A stretch of DNA of 64,000 nucleotides, taken from positions 1,612,001 through 1,676,000 of the forward strand of contig OY756144.1 in NCBI GenBank assembly GCA_963576785.1, in the 5' to 3' direction. The position numbers and the translations under genes were made by a program. The DNA is from Chlorophyllum brunneum (lineage: Eukaryota > Basidiomycota > Agaricomycetes > Agaricales > Agaricaceae). The notes below the pieces were generated by a model. The model was given only the letters and a program-made list of their open reading frames with translations, did no database searches and was not told the origin of the DNA. Shown one piece after another: positions 56,157 through 64,000 of the stretch (the first letter of the stretch is position 1; the number at the start of each line of letters is the position of its first letter).

Positions 56157-57434
56157 TCAATCAAGGACTTCTTCGGCGTCGCTGTCCTCTTGGTCTCTCT
56201 CTAGCCGTCGCTTATACGCTTTGACTTTCGCCGCCAAACCCTTATCTGGTTGACAATCAACCAATCGGAACGACTTGGCACAACCTGCTGCAGGACACTT
56301 GTTTAGTGTACTTGGACTGCGAAAGGTTGTCTTGATGGCAGCAGCCGAAAATGAGTGGCCGCAGACAGATCTATAGAACCCATAGAGTTCCATGTCAGAA
56401 CGGTCCTCCATAGACCTCAGGAGAAGGAAGAACACGCACGACGTATAGGGATCATCGAGCAAGGTGAGCGTAATGGGACAGAGATAGCTTTGAGTGACAC
56501 CGCCAATTTCAAGATCATCATCCTCGTCGCTATTGTCCCCTTGTTCTGGAGCAATGGAGATTTCTTCAGATCATCTGGTCGTTCTGGTGTTGTCGAGGCG
56601 TACGTACCGCGAGGGATTTGCTCCGTGATCGGGGGCATTGGCGTCCCGGGGTGTGTGGATTCCTGCGCCAAAGATTCAGTTTCTGGAAGGTGGATTCGTA
56701 GTGGTCGGAACCTACCCATATACTCGATTTGAACGCGGCATATACTTCTTGCTTCGCATATTTTTGCCGCGTAGTTTTCTTCCTGTAGCTCGCTACGTTT
56801 GCTTTCGCAGCTTTGGTGTAGGTATCTCCGACTTGCACCTGTCCGGATTTGTGAGGAGAGATTCCTCGTTATAGGGTATACATACGATTCCTTCCCCTTG
56901 AATGCCTTTCTGACGGATAGCAGCCAGCGCGTCTGCGTGAGCTTTCATAACTCCTATGAGGTCCAGGCTTTCACGCATGTAACCGTCAATTTCGTCTACT
57001 TTCTGTAACGCCGATCTTAGATGGGCTCAGGGGAAGCAATACACCAACCACATTCACACCTCTTTCGCATCCTCGTCATCAAGGTCCGCCAGGCCTCCTG
57101 CGGCCATCCCGAACATTTCGAAAGGCCGCTTTATGACATCGGCCAGCTTGTTCCAGTCATCTGCCAGTCCGAGTAATTTGCTCATCTGATCTCTTTTCAG
57201 TGGCTGATCTGGAAAGTTCTCCACGTCGATAGCTTCGTCTGAGTCCAAGTCTGGCGGGTCCCCAGCCTCCTGTTGGACACGTCCTTTACCTTTGCCTTTC
57301 TTGGCCCTTCGGCTTGTTGGCTCTTCGTCGCTCTCCTCTACGTCGTCATGGGGTTTGCGCGAGGGGGCGTCGTCTTCAATATCCGACATATCATTGCGGC
57401 GAGCAGCTCTCCGGCGAGAGACGGTAGCGGGCAT
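56157..57434 (-). CDS. NSE2: SMC5/6 complex SUMO E3 ligase Nse2/Mms21
   Basis: SUMO ligase subunit of the SMC5/6 genome-stability complex. The start at 57434 gives MPATVSRRRAARRNDMSDIE with acidic and basic low-complexity residues, then a helical region that would contact Smc5 (MSKLLGLADDWNKLADVIKR; VDEIDGYMRESLDLIGVMKA; VASYRKKTTRQKYAKQEVYA). The C-terminal SP-RING has its Zn ligands: SYLCPITLTLLDDPYTS, then VCGHSFSAAAIKTTF and KCPAAGCAKSF. The SP-RING junction is restored by removing the intron that interrupts DDPYTS. A Cys-His pattern of this type is diagnostic for the Nse2 family. It is divergent from mitochondrial uS12 with 114 bases between the starts. Confidence 0.85.
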
Positions 57435-57548
57435 TCTGAGAACGCGATCTTAATGAACGGACACAGCCACTGACGCGTCTGTGTTTGGCACTGGTGTGTG
57501 AACCAAACACCGGCCGTGTTTTCGCGAGGCAAGTTGTCGAGAGCCGTC
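57435..57548. promoter_or_regulatory. compact divergent promoter region between NSE2 and mitochondrial uS12
   Basis: Only 114 bases separate the two opposite start codons, so the two genes must share promoter sequence or have overlapping 5' ends. No TATA box is apparent. Confidence 0.45.
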
Positions 57549-58176
57549 ATGTTCGCAGGTCTCGGGGCCATTGCCCGCACAACGCAACGATGGGCACCAG
57601 CTCTCGCCCGCACTGTTCCCCGGCCCACGTCCTCTATGCTATCTGCCAATCCACCTTTCCGCTCCTTCCACGCAACCCCCTCGACATGGGCCACCATGAA
57701 CCAAGCCATGCGGCGCAAAAAACCCAAAAAGATTGAAATGACCAAGTCTCCTTTGCTTAACGTATGCCCTCAGAGGAAGGGTGTCTGCACGCGCATGATC
57801 GTCGCGAAACCCAAGAAGCCCAACTCGGCCAAGCGTAAAGTCGCTCGAGTCAAGCTCTCTAACGGCAACACTGTGCTGGCTTACATTCCGGGTGAAGGAC
57901 ATAACCTTCAGGAACACAGCGTAGTCCTTGTTAGAGGTGGCAATACCAAGGATTTGCCCGGTGTAGGGTATGTGACTCCTTCCTTGATCGGTTGCTGCAA
58001 TTTTGCTGACTTCATTTCCGACATGCACAGTTACAAGGTTGTACGTGGTGCATTAGACTTCAATGGCGTTGTAGGGCGTCGCACTGCCCGTAGCAGATAC
58101 GGGTATGTCCCCCTCTTGGGCACTTGGGTTCCCCTGCTGATCTTATTGTAGTGTTAAGAAGTCAAAGAAGTCATAA
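57549..58176 (+). CDS. MRPS12: mitochondrial small-subunit ribosomal protein uS12m
   Basis: Mitochondrial S12, part of the decoding centre of the mitoribosome. The start at 57549 gives [20 protein letters not shown], a targeting sequence rich in Arg and Ala; an upstream ATG at 57498 is possible. The mature domain begins [20 protein letters not shown] and follows the family exactly: [68 protein letters not shown], then after an intron [20 protein letters not shown] and SRYGVKKSKKS at 58176. The conserved lysine region associated with accuracy of decoding (KPNSAKRK) is intact. Two introns. Confidence 0.95.
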
Positions 58177-58296
58177 GCCATATTATTGTGATCCACATCA
58201 TTTCCGTCACTTGTTTCCAATATATTAATCCTAATAGAATGCCACCATGGAATGCAAGCCAAAGCAGTACCCCCAGGTCCAGAAAGTAACATGCCC

Positions 58297-61200
58297 TCAG
58301 TCAAGCTTGCGCAAATTCCCCGTCTGTCGCAGCTTCTCTTCCCTCCCCTTCTGTTTCCTCGCCAGCTTCTCGATCTCAACATTCAATGCCCAACACCATG
58401 CATCACGTTCCAGCTTGCTGCGAGTTCTAAAGACAAGAAGCTTGTGCTTCTCCGACAATGAGGGGATCCATTGGGTCCCTGGAGTGCTGCTATTGGTTGT
58501 CGAGTTCGGAACGGGAGTAACGGTGGGTCGCGGAGGAATTGCAGGTGCATGTTTGCGATAACATATCACAAATAGCATGTCTTCGTCCCGATCATTCGCT
58601 TCGAGCCCATCCTCGTACCGGCGAGCCACGGTAGGCGCATTAGGCCTATATTGTCCCTTGGGCAAAGTAAGCGCGGCCATGTATCCAGAACAGACATAGG
58701 CGTCCAGTAAATTGATTTTCTTCCGCATTACCAAATGCAATGAATTATGGGGCGCGATGCGGAACGAGATCAAGTGTCCGTCCACCAGGTATAGTTGCAG
58801 GAGCCTGAGATTGCAATCAGTCTTGTACGGGACCACCTAATCAATTAACATACTTGAATTGTCCGCGGAGACCTTTCCGCATGTACAGTTTCCCCTCTTT
58901 TACGATCGGCCGACATCCATCGATAATACACCAATTGAAGAGTGTGTCCAAAGCGGGGTAAGGCACTGAGAGATCAGGATATTCTGGTGGTACTTCATGT
59001 TCACCACAGACCCTGATCTGGGGTGTCACGCGAGGATGTGTAGCTTGCGCAAGATCAATTTCCTCCTTCGCATTCGCTCTGTGCCGCTGTTTCCAATACA
59101 CAACAAGTGCACGCAGCCCCACCACCCATTCATTAGCCACGCGGCGCGAGTGAACCTTTGTAGCCGACCACCATCAGTCTTATTGCCAAGAATAACCCCA
59201 CGACAAGAGTCACATACCTCGAAACGCACAACACGTCCAGTGTTGAGTAACAACTCGAACGATCGCTTCATCTTGAGATAGGGCTTGTTGCCAAAACCGT
59301 TGAGACCCTCTTCTCCACCGTCATCTTCATCGTCACTGTTTGTCCTTTCGTCCACCATAGACCAGACATTGAACCATGAAGTGTCTTCAGCGAGACGGTC
59401 ATCCTTCCGGTCATGGTGATGCTGCGGAACCACATGGAGGGCCCTTCGAACCGTAACGACACTACGCAGGTCACAGACAGCATGTGCATGCATAATTTGA
59501 TAGATCCCTCGTTCAATCTCCACCTTCGTTAGAGTTTGTTTGTATTCTTCCATGTTACCCAACATTAGCGCAGAACCAGGTGGTGAGGGAGGTTGTGCCT
59601 GTTGAGGAGATAACGTGAAGAGGTTCCCGTTGTAATTGACAAGATATAGCGGTTGCTTCGTTTGTGTGTTGGGTCGGACTCGCTCGACATAACCCTCGAT
59701 TGCGGGTGGCTGAACAAGAAGTGTACCATCCTTGAGATACAGGAAAGTGGGGTAATGTTCTGCCACACGAAGTTCAAGAACGGGTGCTTGAGGCGACTGT
59801 GTTTCCAATCAGAAGCCGACAGAGGATCACTGGGCGATGAACTTACATTCTTGAATGCAAGCCCGGATAGAACGGACCATTCTCGCTGTTGCCCTTCGTC
59901 AGTTTGGTCGTTCCACACCCAGTCAACATGAGTTTCAGATCTCCACGCAAGTTGCAATGTTCTTCCCCTCTTCCTCTCGTAGTCCACGAAATTACTCCAG
60001 CCTGGAACGGGTTTCATGGACTTGATACACAGCGCAATTACGTTACGCCTGCTAAACATCTTGGCCGTCGTACTGTTGTCCATGAGATTCAAGTATGGGA
60101 GTTCGAAGGCAACTTGCGATCCAAGACGAGGATTCCTGATGTCAATACTTCTCGGAATTTCGCCACCTAGATATCGCCTTTGGCGTGTTCGTCAGAGGTG
60201 CTAGCACTAGATTTCCCAGGAAATACGTACCACAATTGCCACGTCCAGTCGTAAGCTCTAGATCTGCTCTTATGTTTGAAGATATAAACGTTGGTTCCTT
60301 CGAGCCTTGTGAAATTCCACTTGGTTTTCTTGGAGTTAAAGTAGGTACGCATCGGTTCACATGTGATGCAAAATGTCATGTCGACAAATGAATATAAGGA
60401 TAAATGCGTCCTGGTCGATTTCAAGGGGATTATGTAGGCAAGATGTTTGTGCCCAATCGCCCATTCCTGTAACGACGTGGTCTGGGAAGTGTCAGGACCG
60501 CAACAAGTTGCAAGGTTCGCTTGAACCTACATAGTCCTCGTAAATTTCAATAAAATCTCGCCTCCATACCACCATGAACTCTGCCCAATCTTGATATTGC
60601 AGGTCACGCGTGGTGCGATGGACTGATTCGTCGAAATTAAGACCCAGGTACTCAGTCTTCGTGGTGCTAACCCTCACGAACATCCTGTCTGAAGAAAAAG
60701 AAGGATCTTAGTTTGAGGAAGAAATGTAGTAGCATACGGCATCACGAACCCCTGAACACGACGTCTCCCAAAACGAAATCTTGCGCCGGAATACCAGGAG
60801 AAGACTGAGCACTTGCTGCGGCAGTGGTAGTAGCCTCTACCATTTCCGACGTTCGACCAAGAACTTCTGTGGGGGAAACAGGGCCAGGTGCCACCAGCTC
60901 CTCCGTCTCTCCAGTGTAATGCACCTGTTTTTTCCCTTTGCCTTTTGATTTATTGCTGGAAGTAGCCCGAGATGGAGCCGTTTCGAGACCATGTGGTTGG
61001 CCCAGCGTCGAAGTGCTCTTCGTAGCGGCCGGTGTTGGTTCCAAAAGCCCGGTATTGGAGGTAACGGGGCTAGCGTCAGCATCTCCAGCCAATTCTGGGG
61101 AAGGTGCGTAAAGTCGAACGAATGATTGGGCGGTCAAAGCATCAGCTAGAATAGTAGAAGGATCGAGGAGAGGTTCTTCCTCTTGTGCAGGTGCAGACGC

Positions 61201-61728
61201 CAACGCAGGCTCGTCCAGAACGCTGACACCAAGAAGTTGGCCAACCTCAAAACTGCCACCAACCCATCGACTTAGAGCTGAGCCTCGAAGCTCCCCTTGC
61301 CGATGTCTGCTATGCCTCTTTTGCCATACAGCACCCCATTCACTCTCCCTCCATCGCCTGAGCAGCTCCTCCGTTCGGTTCCTCTCTTGCTCGTCATCCC
61401 AATCCTCCCGCCTGCCACCCTCGCACAGGAAGAAGTGGAAGGCATGGTCCTTGATGATTTGAGATACATTGGTATGATCGTCCAAGTCGCTTTCCTGTGT
61501 TGATGTCCTCCCCAAGAAGATGCCCTTGTGATGATGTTTGTGGGCATGGGCTTCCGCCAGGGATACCACCTTCTCAGGTAAAGGCCCTATGAATATTCGC
61601 CGATTGAGATGAGTTGCTGTTGGACACCCATCCGGGTTTTGCGCGCTGGAATGGTCGCCCTGGGGAGTGCTGTATGCGCTCATATGATTCAAACGTCCAC
61701 CAGCAGACATTGAGCGCAAATGCAGCAC
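58297..61728 (-). CDS. PH-domain protein, SPO71/Mug56-like
   Basis: A long multi-exon gene starting at 61728 with MLHLRSMSAGGRLNHMSAYS. An early block RRIFIGPLPEKVVSLAEAHA begins a conserved fungal N-terminal region. Helical and acidic stretches follow (HAFHFFLCEGGRREDWDDEQ), then a Ser/Thr/Pro-rich linker ending VLGDVVFR. Downstream exons carry PH-like segments: MFVRVSTTKTEYLGLNFDES, MRTYFNSKKTKWNFTRLEGT, NVYIFKHKSRSRAYDWTWQL, and a second lipid-binding-like region with GYVERVRPNTQTKQPLYLVN and FELLLNTGRVVRFE, ending AWCWALNVEIEKLARKQKG. This layout matches my recollection of SPO71/Mug56 proteins, which in yeasts shape the spore membrane. The role in a mushroom fungus is unknown and the assignment is moderate. 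Confidence 0.6.
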
Positions 61729-61923
61729 TAAGCTGATTTCAATACAACGTCATTAAGGGCGACTGATCTGATGGCCGGCCACGTGAGTGGAGGAACTGAG
61801 AGGTGCAGAGATACAAGCCAGGTGTGTACAAACAAGGCAAAAGTACTCTATGACCCAAGATACACTAAATAGCGGGCGGATGACCGTCCCTATTAAAAAA
61901 AACGAGTACATCCGAAAGGCTCG

Positions 61924-63650
61924 TTAGTTTTTGTCCTGATGCTCGATTTGCTTTTGTATGATTTCGTGAGAGCCCTTTACATACTCCTCGGACTCGTGAC
62001 GTTCAAATCTAGAAACGAATTTAAGTTCAGAGCGACGAGTTTTACAAAATTGCTCACTCGGTCTTGCCACCCTTGACGTGCATATCGGGTTCGCGGAGAG
62101 CAAAAGGATTAACGTCCTTACGCGGGTCGAGATTGGCTAGACTGTGATTCACGAAGCGGTGGGTGGATTCATCAGATCTCACAGCGTAAATGACGTCAAG
62201 TAGCTTGGCATCCTGGGGTAAGCGCCAATAGTCTATGGCGATCTGAGGTGCTGGCATGTCGCTCCTTCATGTATGATGAGTTCGTCGTGTAGAACACCAT
62301 AGCTTGAGTAGCTTACCATTCCGGGATGAGACCCGCTTCTATGTCAGCAATGCAACGAGTACTGAGAATGTATGAGACTCGGATAAAGCGAAGGAAACCA
62401 GAGAACGCACTAAGTATAGACTGCTTCCTCCTCGAGATAGCCAACAAAACGATGACAAATTTGAGGCGAGACCAGGTAGGACAGGACTGAAAGTCTATAT
62501 TTAGCTGAGCATCGACCCGGAGATGAGGCTGGACGTACAAAAGAGGTTGTAGAAGACTCCTTGGGCTCCAAGGATCATGGCCCTGAAAAAGAGTGATGGT
62601 TTGCGCATGTGCATAAACGTCCTACACGGAACAGTCAGTGACAGTAACAGTCTATTAGCGAAAAGACCACAAACGGACATGAGGTGCATTCTCTCGTTTT
62701 CGGCTTCTTCGAGACAAGTGTGTATCCTACAACATCATGAGCTAACAGCCAATCGAGCCAATCGACCCCCGGGAAACAACGAACCATCCACCATCGCGGC
62801 GCTAGAGATTAAATCAATACGGGATAATGACTCTTAGATCCCTAGGCTTACCATCAGACGTAGACTAGTCAAGTGGCGTAGAGTTGCAGCGACCATCCCG
62901 GGTACTCCAGCGATGCTTTCCAGGAACAAAATCCTCTGCGAATGGTTGTTTCAGTAAACCCTGAGCAAACCCGGGAGCACAAAAAAACCTACGCTTAGCC
63001 AAGCCTTTTCATCCATGAGACGACCAGCTCGACGAAGCTCGGCAATTGACATTTTGGGATCAATGGGACCCTCGACATGCTTGTATCCTGAAACCCAATC
63101 GAATAAGGTACGAGCGACCTTCACAAAGCCATAAGCAATCTTGTCAGAAACCGTCCGCCCTTCTCTGTGAATGACCTAAAGGAGCGAAGAGATCATTTAG
63201 GACTTTCGTGTGTTGATTCAAATTATTCGACATGCCTTCACGGCTTTGAGCTCGTCTGAGGAGTAAACGGGGTGGAAGAGCACCCAGTCACCGTGCACCA
63301 TTGTTGGAACAGTGCTAACGGCACTCTGCTTTGTGAGCTCTGATGGTTCACCGGCTGGGGTTGCTGGGGTAACCCGATCCTCTATGACCTAATGAGTAAA
63401 TCAAGAATGGGATAAGAGAAAATGAAAGCATACGATAATGTCGTTCTGAGGCTTGCTTCTGGGCAGCAGAATCACTCAATGTATTTGCTCTACTGCTGGA
63501 AGTCAGGAATGTCCGTCGAGGCCCTGCCGTGGTAGGATAGACACAAGGTCGCCCAAACTGGAGCAGTGTCAACATCGCACCGGCATTGCGCATTGGCAAC
63601 GTCGTGCGGCGTATAATAGAGGAACTGATTGCAGGGGTAGTTTGAAGCAT
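61924..63650 (-). CDS. AOX: mitochondrial alternative oxidase
   Basis: Di-iron ubiquinol oxidase of the inner mitochondrial membrane giving cyanide-resistant respiration. The start at 63650 gives [20 protein letters not shown] followed by a long Ser/Arg-rich targeting segment. Mature-domain blocks are [94 protein letters not shown] and [18 protein letters not shown]. The iron ligands in LESIAGVPG (Glu), ENERMH (Glu, His), LEEEA (Glu) and RSDESTHR (Glu, His) are present. Several short introns. The enzyme is often induced when the cytochrome pathway is blocked; no regulatory site was identified. Confidence 0.93.
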
Positions 63651-64000
63651 CTTGTAACGGTGTACAGCATCCTTCAACCACAAGCTTGTTATATAGGCCC
63701 TAGCTGTGTCCAGACCAATCTGTTCATCCTTGAAGAGTTCCGAGAGATTCCGATTTCTGAGTCATCAATCCGATCACTACCGGAACTCTGGACAAAACAC
63801 CTTGGTCTAGCAAAGAGGTTATGGTTATGAAAGTAACCAACATATCATGACGACAGCATCAGCATCGAAGATAAAAAGGTTGAGGAACCTTCGATAACCG
63901 CGCTGATGGTTGAACCTGGTATATATGCGTCAACACAAACCCTGTGCAACCATAACAAATAAGCTCCGGGCACCCCGCGACCTCTGCTTCATGGGCATCC
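63651..64000. other. upstream region of alternative oxidase, no gene assigned
   Basis: About 350 bases up to the window end. A TATA-like stretch (tatatat) at about 63920-63926 could serve the minus-strand oxidase gene if it has a long leader, but this is weak. No other gene seen. Confidence 0.3.

Overview
The window is nuclear DNA of a filamentous basidiomycete, most likely an Agaricomycete. The evidence is: dense spliceosomal introns of about 45-75 nt with GT...AG ends; compact genes on both strands; families typical of mushroom-forming fungi (F-box proteins with long insertions, DUF6533/DUF6534-like multi-pass membrane proteins, a small single-pass protein with an N-terminal membrane anchor); and fungal housekeeping genes throughout. 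I found no rRNA, tRNA, CRISPR array, transposon or virus. All exon models were assembled by eye from reading frames, splice signals and family motifs; no search was run.

Layout. 1-1.6 kb: 3' part of the spindle-checkpoint kinase MPS1 (+). 3.5-5.9 kb: a multi-pass membrane protein (-) divergent from a small single-pass membrane protein (+). 6.2-11.3 kb: two F-box proteins flanking ribosomal protein eS19. 11.6-13.7 kb: TIM9 (-) divergent from DAHP synthase (+). 15-18.7 kb: a metallo-beta-lactamase-fold hydrolase (-) divergent from a PLK4/SAK-like gene with a degenerate kinase domain (+). 19.2-21.3 kb: a DUF6534-like membrane-protein gene with an unresolved, perhaps broken model. 21.5-25.7 kb: two secreted proteins (-), an extracellular nuclease-like protein and a cysteine-ended protein. 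26.3-30.3 kb: a mitochondrial coiled-coil protein (-) divergent from POP1 (+). 30.6-33.9 kb: borealin (-) divergent from ERG26 (+). 34.1-37.5 kb: CDC123 (+) convergent with a delta-12 desaturase (-). 37.9-40 kb: a CK1-like kinase with a duplicated C-terminal module (-). 40.9-46.4 kb: pyruvate decarboxylase and an M3 metallopeptidase (both +). 46.7-52 kb: a universal-stress-protein-domain protein and PET127 (both -). 52.2-55.5 kb: ARL8 (+), an SCOC-like coiled-coil protein (-) and the proteasome ubiquitin receptor RPN13 (+). 56.2-58.2 kb: NSE2/MMS21 (-) divergent from mitochondrial uS12 (+). 58.3-63.7 kb: an SPO71-like PH-domain protein and alternative oxidase (both -).

These genes do not form one pathway. 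Several serve chromosome segregation or genome maintenance (MPS1, borealin, NSE2), mitochondrial biogenesis (TIM9, PET127, uS12m, alternative oxidase) and small-GTPase trafficking (ARL8 next to an SCOC-like protein). The most unusual locus is the PLK4/SAK-like gene at 16.3-18.7 kb. It keeps recognisable cryptic polo-box sequence but has lost the catalytic-loop Asp, Lys and Asn and the DFG Asp, in a group of fungi that has no centrioles. Other points worth checking are an Asp-to-Glu change in the thiamine-diphosphate motif of pyruvate decarboxylase, the duplicated module of the CK1-like kinase, a likely GC-AG intron in CDC123, and a frame break or very short intron near the 3' end of POP1.
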